Below are positions 1 through 6,264 of a DNA stretch of 12,220 nt, in pieces. This DNA is from Phycisphaerae bacterium. GTDB lineage: Bacteria > Planctomycetota > Phycisphaerae > Phycisphaerales > SM1A02. The stretch is from assembly GCA_018663565.1 (NCBI GenBank), contig JABJQE010000319.1:1-12220 (forward strand). The letters are read 5' to 3'. The stretch's first letter is position 1. Each line of letters starts with the position of its first letter. Under the pieces are notes generated by a model. The model ran no database searches. It saw nothing but the letters and a program-made list of their open reading frames with translations, and had not been told where the DNA came from. Both the position numbers and the translations under genes were made by a program.

Positions 1-714
1 TACGACTTCCCAGGTGATGACATTCCAGTCATTCGTGGCTCAGCTCTCAAGGCTCTTGAGTGCGAAGGCAAGGATGACGATACCTGTGCACCTATCGACG
101 AACTGATGACCGCGCTTGACGAGTACATCCCGCAGCCAGTACGCGAAGTCGATAAGGACTTCCTCATGGCCATCGAAGACGTGTTCTCGATCAAGGGTCG
201 TGGTACCGTCGTGACTGGTCGTATTGAGACTGGTGCAGTTCACACCGGCGATTCGATCGAAATCGTTGGTCTCACCGATGAGCCAACCAAGACGACTTGC
301 ACTGGCGTCGAAATGTTCAACAAGATTCTTGATGATGCCCAGGCTGGCGACAACGTTGGTTGTCTCCTCCGTGGCGTTGAGAAGGATGGCGTTGAGCGTG
401 GACAAGTGCTCGCCAAGCCTGGCAGCATCAATCCTCACACCAAGTTCGAGTCAGAGGTCTACGTACTGACCAAGGAAGAGGGTGGCCGACACACGCCATT
501 CTTCTCCGGATACAAGCCACAGTTCTACTTCCGCACGACGGACGTAACTGGCGGCCTTGACCTCGTTGGTGCTGAAATGTGCATGCCTGGCGACAACATC
601 AAGATGGAAGTCACCCTTGGCAAGAAAATTGCTTTGGTTGAAGGTCTCCGTTTCGCTGTTCGTGAAGGCGGCCGTACCGTCGGTTCCGGCGTTGTGACCA
701 AGATTCTCGAGTGA
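1..714 (+). CDS. tuf: Elongation factor Tu, C-terminal part (5' end outside window)
   Basis: EF-Tu is the GTPase that carries aminoacyl-tRNA to the ribosomal A site. The reading frame is open from base 1 and the last 237 residues are visible. They start at YDFPGDDIPVIRGSALKAL, so the end of the G domain is present with the G5 'SAL' motif at fragment residues 14-16. Domains 2 and 3 follow, with signatures such as GRGTVVTGR, GQVLAKPG, KFESEVYVL, GGRHTPFF, YFRTTDVTG and the ending REGGRTVGSGVV. P-loop and switch regions lie upstream of the window. Just after G5 there is a Cys-x7-Cys segment (fragment residues 21 and 29) in a stretch about three residues longer than in E. coli. rpmG starts 87 bases downstream on the same strand, the usual tuf-rpmG-trnW-secE-nusG order. 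Identification is essentially certain. Confidence 0.98.
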   Translation, partial: YDFPGDDIPVIRGSALKALECEGKDDDTCAPIDELMTALDEYIPQPVREVDKDFLMAIEDVFSIKGRGTVVTGRIETGAVHTGDSIEIVGLTDEPTKTTCTGVEMFNKILDDAQAGDNVGCLLRGVEKDGVERGQVLAKPGSINPHTKFESEVYVLTKEEGGRHTPFFSGYKPQFYFRTTDVTGGLDLVGAEMCMPGDNIKMEVTLGKKIALVEGLRFAVREGGRTVGSGVVTKILE

Positions 715-727
715 CCCACTGGGTTAC
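711..727 (+). promoter_or_regulatory. Small stem-loop on the tuf stop codon
   Basis: GTGACCC (711-717), loop ACT, GGGTTAC (721-727) forms a 7-bp stem with one G-T wobble. It spans the tuf stop codon at 712-714. No run of T follows, so it is not a typical intrinsic terminator. It may stabilise or help process the 3' end of the tuf message. The structure is read directly from sequence; the role is inferred. Confidence 0.45.
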
Positions 728-738
728 TTGATGCCCGT

Positions 739-790
739 CCTTTCCCTCGTCACCTATAAGGGTGGCGAGGGGCGTGGGCGGAGGGAAAGG
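739..790 (+). promoter_or_regulatory. Two competing stem-loops in the tuf-rpmG spacer
   Basis: CCCTCGTCACC (744-754) pairs with GGTGGCGAGGG (761-771) around the loop TATAAG, giving an 11-bp stem with one wobble. The overlapping segment CCTTTCCCTC (739-748) is also a perfect 10-base complement of GAGGGAAAGG (781-790). That second partner lies just before the rpmG ribosome-binding region. The two foldings share 744-748 and exclude each other. No T-tract is present, so RNA processing or control of L33 translation is more likely than termination. Function is inferred only. Confidence 0.5.
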
Positions 791-801
791 CAAGGAAAGC
801 A

Positions 802-981
802 ATGGCCAAGAAGTCAGCAGACCGTGAATACGTGTGGCTCCAGTGCACGGAGTGTGGTGATCTCAATTACCGCACAAGCATCCGTGTCAAGGGCGGTATC
901 GATGAGAAGGTGAAGGCTGGCATGAAGAAATTCAGCCCGCGTCTTCGTAAGCACACGTTGCACAAGATCAAGCGTAAGTGA
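802..981 (+). CDS. rpmG: 50S ribosomal protein L33, half-knuckle form
   Basis: This 59-residue, lysine- and arginine-rich protein belongs to the large ribosomal subunit near the E site. Family marks are VWLQCTECGDLNYRT near the N-terminus and the ending RKHTLHKIKRK. AAGGA at 793-796 lies about five bases before the ATG and supports the start. L33 proteins with zinc carry two CxxC pairs. Here the first is intact (Cys15 and Cys18), but the second, normally within a YCPRC-type motif, reads FSPRLRK, with Ser45 and Leu48 in place of cysteines. Zinc binding through four cysteines is therefore not possible. The gene lies between tuf and tRNA-Trp, as in many bacteria. It is short but well supported by sequence and context. 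Confidence 0.93.
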   Translation: MAKKSADREYVWLQCTECGDLNYRTSIRVKGGIDEKVKAGMKKFSPRLRKHTLHKIKRK

Positions 982-990
982 CCACAGTTG

Positions 991-1009
991 CCGCGGGCTC
1001 GTCCCGCGG
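991..1009 (+). other. GC-rich stem-loop between rpmG and tRNA-Trp
   Basis: CCGCGGG (991-997) and CCCGCGG (1003-1009) form a perfect 7-bp stem around CTCGT. It sits 9 bases after the rpmG stop and 6 bases before the tRNA. There is no T-tract. It could mark a processing point that frees the tRNA from a tuf-to-nusG transcript, or be a weak attenuator. The role is inferred. Confidence 0.45.
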
Positions 1010-1014
1010 ATCGA

Positions 1015-1087
<73 letters not shown>

Positions 1088-1132
1088 TTTACGTCCTGTC
1101 GGGCAACGAGCCTTTCAGGTCTATGGAGATGA

Positions 1133-1543
1133 ATGATGTCCGCAATCTATAAGGCTGGCCAGGGATACTGGGTGCGTTTGATGTCGGCCTACGGGCTGGG
1201 CGCCGTTGTCGCTCTTGGACTGGTTTGGCTCTGGAAAGAGATGCAAGGCGTAACCTTGTTTGGGTTTGAGCCGACCTACGTGCGTGTGGTTGTCATGTTG
1301 ATCACCGCATTGGTGTTCGCATGGTTTGGTTGGATGATCATCGGAACGCGACGCAAGTCGGTCGAGTTTCTCATTGCAACCGAGGGCGAGATGCGAAAGG
1401 TGAACTGGTCGAGCCGCCGCGAGGTCGAACTTTCGACACGAGCTGTCATCGGCCTCACCATCATAATTGCGGTGTATTGCTGGGCGTTTGACGTCGGCTT
1501 CGCATCCATCTTCCGATGGATGACTGTACTTCGAACGGGCTGA
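1133..1543 (+). CDS. secE: Preprotein translocase subunit SecE (three-helix form)
   Basis: SecE is the essential clamp of the SecYEG protein-conducting channel in the inner membrane. The 136-residue product ends with the conserved SecE region: the amphipathic motif EMRKVNWSSRREVELST (residues 86-102) followed by the core membrane helix (about 104-124). In front are two further hydrophobic segments, about 16-34 and 50-71, so three membrane helices are predicted rather than the single helix of short SecE proteins. Two ATGs in tandem (1133 and 1136) lie 4 and 7 bases after GGAG (1125-1128); the second has better spacing, making the product 135 residues if used. The gene sits between tRNA-Trp and nusG, the classical position. 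Confidence 0.95.
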   Translation: MMSAIYKAGQGYWVRLMSAYGLGAVVALGLVWLWKEMQGVTLFGFEPTYVRVVVMLITALVFAWFGWMIIGTRRKSVEFLIATEGEMRKVNWSSRREVELSTRAVIGLTIIIAVYCWAFDVGFASIFRWMTVLRTG

Positions 1544-1602
1544 GCAGAACATATGTCCACAGAGTGGGCGACGAAGAAGAGAAGAATGGTGGGGTTCGAA
1601 AA

Positions 1603-2265
1603 ATGACAACCGAACACGAAGAAATTAAAGCGGCTGAAGTCGAAACGTCTGCAGTTGAAGCAACCGAAGAAGCCACGGAATTCGATCCGGCGGTAGACAT
1701 GCCGATGTACCGGCAGGGCATGGATTGGTTTGTGCTGCGGGTTGCCTCCAATAAGGAAGGCTCGGTTCGAGACACACTGCAGCGGAAGGTCGAGATCGAA
1801 GGTCTCACGGACCGCATAGGTCGCATCATGATGCCGACCGAAAAAACCCGCACGCTCAAGGGCGGTAAGCACAAGATTACTGAGACGAAGTTGTACCCCG
1901 GGTACATCTTTGTTGAGATGATGCTTGAGAAGGGCCGCATTCCGCAGGACGTCTTCTTCCTTATTAAGGAAACCACTGGCGTGGGCGATTTCGTCGGCAC
2001 CGCCGGACGACCGACCGCGATGTCTCCGGCCGAAGTTGAGAAGATGCTCTATGACTCGCAACTTCCTGATGCTGAGCCAGAAGTCAAACTCGAGTTCGTT
2101 TCAGGCGATCACGTCACGATCCACGAAGGTCCATTCGAGAACTACGAAGGCACGATCGACGTAGTCATGCCAGACAAGGGCATGGTTCGTGTGCTCGTCA
2201 CGATCTTTGGTCGCCAAGCTCCAGTCGAACTGGAATACTGGCAGGTCGAGAAGACCGAAAACTGA
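1603..2265 (+). CDS. nusG: Transcription termination/antitermination factor NusG
   Basis: NusG binds RNA polymerase, affects elongation and pausing, and links it to Rho or ribosomal protein S10. The 220-residue product has an acidic, probably disordered N-terminal extension (residues 1-35). The NGN domain follows (about 40-150) with WFVLRVASNKE, the YPGYIFVEM motif and a TTGVGDFVG segment. The C-terminal KOW domain (about 163-217) has GDHVTIHEGPFENYEGT and IFGRQAPVELEYWQVEK. The frame is open back to an ATG at 1516 inside secE, but that stretch has no NusG similarity. ATG 1603 is preceded by a weak purine run (GGTGGGG, 1588-1594). GTG 1564 is an alternative. A strong terminator follows 22 bases after the stop, and no rplK follows. 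Confidence 0.96.
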   Translation: MTTEHEEIKAAEVETSAVEATEEATEFDPAVDMPMYRQGMDWFVLRVASNKEGSVRDTLQRKVEIEGLTDRIGRIMMPTEKTRTLKGGKHKITETKLYPGYIFVEMMLEKGRIPQDVFFLIKETTGVGDFVGTAGRPTAMSPAEVEKMLYDSQLPDAEPEVKLEFVSGDHVTIHEGPFENYEGTIDVVMPDKGMVRVLVTIFGRQAPVELEYWQVEKTEN

Positions 2266-2287
2266 GTCCAATCATAATGATCCCTCG

Positions 2288-2322
2288 AAAGGGACCAGCC
2301 GCAATGCGGCTGGTCCCTTTTT
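2288..2322 (+). terminator. Rho-independent terminator after nusG
   Basis: GGGACCAGCCGC (2291-2302) and GCGGCTGGTCCC (2306-2317) form a perfect 12-bp stem with the three-base loop AAT, followed by TTTTT. AAA (2288-2290) can pair with the first three T residues and lengthen the stem to 15. This is a textbook intrinsic terminator closing the tuf-rpmG-trnW-secE-nusG unit. On the reverse strand only TTTC would follow, so reverse termination would be weak. Confidence 0.94.
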
Positions 2323-2370
2323 CATGTCAGGATTGTCAAACGACGTAATTGAACGAGGGTTCTTTGCCCT

Positions 2371-3369
2371 ATGCTGCCCGCTTCACAACGGAGGATTCGC
2401 GCGATGATGTTGACAGTAGTGATGGTGGGGCTTGCTTCAACGCAGTCCAATGGACTTTGGACGGCTCCGCTCTCATTTGCGGCGCCGGATGCGGTTGAGG
2501 TGACAGCGGCAGTTGACCAAGAAGTGGCGCCACTCGGCCAATCAGATGAACGTACTGCATCATTCTCGCTTCAAGGCGGATGGGTCTGGCAGCTTCGAAC
2601 TGACTTGACCGATGCTGCATCTGGTCGCTTTACACATGACCGTGGACATATTCGACTGCGTGGTCGGATTCCACTTCGTGATGATCTTGAACTGTTGCTT
2701 GGCGCGCGTCAACAACGAGACAATTTTGGGTTCAGTGATATGGTGGCTCCGTGGACGTCCATCAACACCACGCAAATTGACGCTGCGTTGCAGTGGCAAG
2801 CGACCCAGCGATGGCAAATCTTTGGGGGCGGTATGGCGAGATGGGCATCGGAATCCGGTGCTTCTCTTAGTGGCGGCTTTGAGGGCGGCGGCGCAGTTGG
2901 TGCTGCCTATGCGTTCTCAGAGAAACTCGTACTCGGCGGTGGCTTTGGGCTGCAAAGCCGTATTGAAGATGATGTGTTGATCTATCCCATCATTGTTGTG
3001 GAGTGGGAGATTGCCGAGCGCCTTCGTCTGTCGACACGACTAACAAGCGGCTGGGCGAATCAAACTGGCGCGGAGTTGATCTACGCGATCAATGACAAGG
3101 TTGATGTTGGTGTGTCCGCCATCTTCGACTATCAACGATTCCGTTTGTCGGACGACGCGCCCTCGAGCGGTGGTGTTGGCGTGACGGAGGCGCTCCCGGT
3201 GAGCTTCTTCGTCTCGATTGATGTGTGTCCAAATGCGAGTCTGACTGCCTTCGTTGGTGTTAACGCATATGGACGGATCAAGGTTACGGACGCCGCTGGT
3301 AACGATGTCTGGGCGAGTGATCACGACCCTGTGCCAGTTCTTGGTATTCAAGGCACGATTCGGTTTTAG
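2371..3369 (+). CDS. DUF6268-like outer-membrane beta-barrel protein
   Basis: A predicted exported protein of 332 residues. The N-terminus has a basic stretch (RRIR, residues 7-10), a hydrophobic core (12-22) and an Ala-rich region near 36-39 that may hold the signal peptidase site. The rest alternates short beta-like strands and glycine-rich turns, and it ends in Phe as many outer-membrane barrels do. Segments such as WQIFGGGMARWASESGASLS, YAFSEKLVLGGGFGLQSRIE and YPIIVVEWEIAERLRLSTR resemble, from memory, the DUF6268 barrel family; the role is unknown. Two starts are possible. ATG 2371 gives a signal peptide with positive charges. ATG 2404 has a better ribosome site (GGAGG, 2390-2394) but gives a signal peptide without positive charge. 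It stands alone after the nusG terminator. Confidence 0.8.
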   Translation: MLPASQRRIRAMMLTVVMVGLASTQSNGLWTAPLSFAAPDAVEVTAAVDQEVAPLGQSDERTASFSLQGGWVWQLRTDLTDAASGRFTHDRGHIRLRGRIPLRDDLELLLGARQQRDNFGFSDMVAPWTSINTTQIDAALQWQATQRWQIFGGGMARWASESGASLSGGFEGGGAVGAAYAFSEKLVLGGGFGLQSRIEDDVLIYPIIVVEWEIAERLRLSTRLTSGWANQTGAELIYAINDKVDVGVSAIFDYQRFRLSDDAPSSGGVGVTEALPVSFFVSIDVCPNASLTAFVGVNAYGRIKVTDAAGNDVWASDHDPVPVLGIQGTIRF

Positions 3370-3727
3370 ACCAGAACACAGCGCCGTCCACATGTGCGAT
3401 GGCGACTGCTGGCCGCCGAGGCTGATGAGCAACACAAGAAGTGCGTAAGCACAAGGGGCCGGAGATTCGAACTCTGATCAGCCCGACGACGGTGCCAACG
3501 AGTTTCAGCCTCTGATATCCCCGACAATCAGGCAGAAGCCATATAAGGTCGCCAAAGAGGCACATCAGGACGAATACCAGGACGTTGAGAGTGCCCGATG
3601 ACTCAGCAGAGCTAACCCTTGGTATTCGAAGCGAAGGACTGAATTGAGGCGTGTGGCATAGCGAGCCGCTCATCCGCAGAGGATTTTGAAGAGATGAGGC
3701 GTGAGGGGTCGTGCTAACCTGCACGGC
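3370..3727. other. Gene-free 358-base spacer upstream of moxR
   Basis: No convincing gene, tRNA or terminator is visible. It holds short direct repeats: TGAGGCGTG at 3645 and 3695, and GCTAACC at 3611 and 3713. The second copy of each lies just before moxR. A 10-base copy of the preceding gene's end (CTTGGTATTC, 3340-3349) recurs at 3618-3627. A small hairpin GTGC-GTAA-GCAC lies near 3440-3455. A minus-strand frame here has one hydrophobic stretch but no start signal or recognisable family. Confidence 0.5.
3715..3720 (+). promoter_or_regulatory. Possible -10 element for a leaderless moxR transcript
   Basis: TAACCT ends seven bases before ATG 3728, which would put the transcription start on the ATG itself. 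No Shine-Dalgarno lies before that ATG. The -35 region is poor (TTGAAG at 3686-3691 is too far, with a 23-base spacer). The match to TATAAT is only 3 of 6, so confidence is low alone; it is listed because gmk and der show the same layout. Confidence 0.3.
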
Positions 3728-4714
3728 ATGAGCACTCCATTTGCCCAGGACTGGGACCGCCTTCGCGCTGAACTCTCCAAGGCCATTGTTGGTCACGAGG
3801 ACATCATTGATGGCGTGTTGACGAGCCTCTTCGCAGGCGGCCACGTACTTCTTGAGGGCGTGCCAGGACTTGGCAAGACGCTACTTGTTCGCTCGCTTTC
3901 ACAGGCATTGTCGCTCGACTTTTCCCGCATTCAGTTTACGCCCGATCTTATGCCTGCCGACGTAACGGGTACGACGGTCGTGGAGGAAGACGAGAATGGA
4001 CGTCGGTTTGTGTTTCGACCCGGGCCTGTATTTGCGCAGATCTTGCTAGCAGATGAAATCAATCGCGCCACACCAAAGACCCAATCTGCCATGCTCGAAG
4101 CGATGCAAGAGCACGCCGTAACTGTTGGTGGAGAGACGCGACCCCTCGGCCCACCGTTTCTGGTGATGGCTACACAGAACCCGATAGAACAAGAGGGAAC
4201 GTACCCACTGCCCGAAGCACAACTTGATCGCTTTTTCTACAAGTTGCTTGTTGGGTATTCGAGCCGGGAAGAGCTGTGCGAGATTCTGGAACGGACAACC
4301 GCCGCGGACCACGCAGAGATTCATCCGGTTCTCGATACGGATGCCATCCTTGGATATCAGCGTGCGGCGCGTTCGGTTTCAATTCCGGATGACGTGCGAA
4401 CAAGTATGGCCACGCTCGTGCTCGCTACGCATCCTGGCCGTGAGTTTGCGCCCTCACGTATAGATCGGTATGTTCGATTGGGCGCATCGCCCCGGGCAGG
4501 CCAAGCGCTTTCGCTTGCTTCCAAAGTGACGGCGCTTCGAGCGGGCCGCAATGTCGTGACGGTTGATGACCTGCGTGGCGTTGTTGTTCCCGCGATGCGG
4601 CATCGCCTGGTATTGAATTTTGAAGCGCAGGCAGATGGCGTGACAAGTGACGATCTCTTGCAAGACATTCTCGACACGGTGCCGCTTCAGGGCCCTGCTG
4701 ACACGACGTTCTGA
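3728..4714 (+). CDS. MoxR-family AAA+ ATPase (AAA_3)
   Basis: MoxR ATPases are hexameric AAA+ chaperones thought to remodel or insert cofactors into partner proteins, often VWA-domain proteins. The 328-residue product matches the usual family length. Visible motifs are Walker A GVPGLGKT (residues 44-51), Walker B ILLADEIN (105-112), sensor 1 ATQN (148-151) followed by PIEQEGTYPLPEAQLDRF, and sensor 2 GASPRA (252-257). An upstream GTG at 3701 would add nine unrelated residues; ATG 3728 fits the family N-terminus better. MoxR genes are usually followed by DUF58 and VWA (Bat-like) genes. Here the next gene is convergent and unrelated, so any partner must be encoded elsewhere. The 3' end overlaps that gene by 28 bases. 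The family is certain; the client is unknown. Confidence 0.95.
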   Translation: MSTPFAQDWDRLRAELSKAIVGHEDIIDGVLTSLFAGGHVLLEGVPGLGKTLLVRSLSQALSLDFSRIQFTPDLMPADVTGTTVVEEDENGRRFVFRPGPVFAQILLADEINRATPKTQSAMLEAMQEHAVTVGGETRPLGPPFLVMATQNPIEQEGTYPLPEAQLDRFFYKLLVGYSSREELCEILERTTAADHAEIHPVLDTDAILGYQRAARSVSIPDDVRTSMATLVLATHPGREFAPSRIDRYVRLGASPRAGQALSLASKVTALRAGRNVVTVDDLRGVVVPAMRHRLVLNFEAQADGVTSDDLLQDILDTVPLQGPADTTF

Positions 4715-6264
4715 TCCCATGCATTAAGGTTGAATGGGGTTGGATCGAACTCCATACGCCAGGGGGCACACGGCGTCGGCCACGTCTCGAATGCGGGGCT
4801 ATCCGCATGTGTTCGCAAGAGGGCAATGGATATGACTGGGCTGATCCATTCTTGGGGAATCACAACGCGGCATAGCCATGCGTGCTCCAAGGCGTTGACG
4901 TGGACTCGGGGTTGAGGGGCGTTCGCGTGTGCACTTTGCAGACCAGTGGGTGCGACGACAATATCGCGTTGCGTATTGCCGCATACAAGGCGAATAGTGA
5001 CCGACTCGCGGTACCGACTGGCGGTGTTCGTCGGTGGATGCGGCCACCGGCACTCAAGCATGATCTCCCAGTGGCCAAGTACGCGGCGTAGTTGCGCAAA
5101 GGTGCGGCGAGAGGCTCCAGCAAGGGCTGGGGAGGAGGCAGCGCGGACATCACTTAGCGTGCGAGTTGGATGCAGTGGCCCGAGCAGGACGCCCGGTGGC
5201 TCAACTGGTTGCACTACGCGATCGACGCCAAGTCCGAGGTGATTCGTGCCAACCTCAACAAGTAGGGGCAAGAATTCTTCGCTTGGTAGTGGGTCGATGT
5301 GAGCAATGGACCCTTCTCCCGCAGGGACAAGCGTAGCGAGAGGAAGTTCGCCAGGAACGGCCCATGCGATTTCAGCAAGCACGTCGCGCCGGGCAGGATT
5401 TGCAAGCGAGAGTAATACCGTGTCTCCGCGGTCCGCTGTAATCCACGCCAACAAGCTGGTTTGCCGATCACACCAACGAAGAACACGCGCAGCGAGCGTG
5501 TCATCAGTACCAACACGGGTGAGTACAAGTGACAATAACTCTTCAAGTGGAGTTCCGGCGGTAAGCCATGCGGCAATCACATGTGTGTCGATGGTAGCCG
5601 TACCAGTGAGCAACTCAATGACGCGCCGCGCTACGCTTTCGTCTTCTGCTGCAATGTGGTGCATGGCAAGTCGCCACGGTCCGGTGGAAGCTATCGAAAT
5701 GAGTTGGGTGGCGACGTCACTCCATTCAGCGTCTACTGGCCGATCGCCCGCGCCTATCAGTGTGAGCAGTTCGCATCGCCACGTGGCAAGCGGATCATTC
5801 CATGGTGGCGCCGCAAATGATTGCGTATCGGGAGCGTCATTCCAACTGGCTGCGTGTCCGAGTGCCGGCATCGCATTTGGCAACGCGGTCCATGAAAGGC
5901 GTACGGCTGTGCCGTCTATGTACAGATCACCTCGGCCATCGGCGGGAAGAGCTACAACAAGGCAGGCCGTGGCATCTTGAAATGGCGAGCGAGTGATTTT
6001 TGTCTTGAGCGGCTCTGAAGACCACGCGCGTTCAATGCGTGGTTCGGTCCCAATCCAACGCAGATATGCGTTGGGTCGTGTGACGACACTTCCCTCGAAG
6101 ATGAGCGTCGTGGAAATATCTTCTTCTACCAATGGTTGGTTGGATTCGAGTGGGATGACAATTGCACCACCACGCAGCGCCAGGCTATGGTTGATCGTCG
6201 GCGTTGCTGCTCCAGCCGCGCCACTGAGACAGGCGATCATGTACACATAGGCGGCGCGCATCAT
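4687..6264 (-). CDS. Exported protein of unknown function, coupled to gmk
   Basis: I do not recognise a named family. The chosen start (ATG 6264-6262) overlaps the gmk stop as ATGA, indicating translational coupling. It gives a 525-residue protein opening with a short signal peptide, MMRAAYVYMIACLSGAAGA, with a likely cut before ATP. An in-frame ATG at 6309 would lie wholly inside gmk and is less likely. The N-terminal part looks beta-rich. The middle (about 130-330) is Ala/Leu-rich and helical, perhaps repeat-like. The C-terminal 140 residues look beta-rich again, with WEIMLECRWPHP, WLCRVVIPQEW and APWRMEFDP; this faintly recalls CBM9/DOMON-type sugar-binding modules, but that is a guess. 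Ser, Thr and Trp are frequent and no catalytic motif is seen. Its last 28 bases overlap moxR tail to tail. Confidence 0.75.
   Translation of the reverse strand: MMRAAYVYMIACLSGAAGAATPTINHSLALRGGAIVIPLESNQPLVEEDISTTLIFEGSVVTRPNAYLRWIGTEPRIERAWSSEPLKTKITRSPFQDATACLVVALPADGRGDLYIDGTAVRLSWTALPNAMPALGHAASWNDAPDTQSFAAPPWNDPLATWRCELLTLIGAGDRPVDAEWSDVATQLISIASTGPWRLAMHHIAAEDESVARRVIELLTGTATIDTHVIAAWLTAGTPLEELLSLVLTRVGTDDTLAARVLRWCDRQTSLLAWITADRGDTVLLSLANPARRDVLAEIAWAVPGELPLATLVPAGEGSIAHIDPLPSEEFLPLLVEVGTNHLGLGVDRVVQPVEPPGVLLGPLHPTRTLSDVRAASSPALAGASRRTFAQLRRVLGHWEIMLECRWPHPPTNTASRYRESVTIRLVCGNTQRDIVVAPTGLQSAHANAPQPRVHVNALEHAWLCRVVIPQEWISPVISIALLRTHADSPAFETWPTPCAPWRMEFDPTPFNLNAWDQNVVSAGP

Noticed and set aside
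3421..3445. CTGATGAG followed by GAAG, recalling a hammerhead ribozyme core
   Set aside because: There is no stem II between the two elements, no GAAA and no flanking stems.
3454..3480. tRNA T-arm look-alike on the minus strand (CAGAG-TTCGAAT-CTCCG then GCCCC)
   Set aside because: The stem has a mismatch, and no matching acceptor, D arm or anticodon arm can be drawn upstream. A tmRNA would have to run into moxR.
3284..3844. Minus-strand frame of 186 codons with a hydrophobic stretch (LNVLVFVLMCLFGDLIWLLP)
   Set aside because: It overlaps both the barrel gene and the moxR start, has no start signal or recognisable family, and its ends look like antisense of real genes.
5306..5980. Plus-strand frame of 224 codons opposite the exported-protein gene
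   Set aside because: Ser/Ala/Arg-rich translation typical of an antisense shadow; the minus-strand frame has a signal peptide and coupling to gmk.
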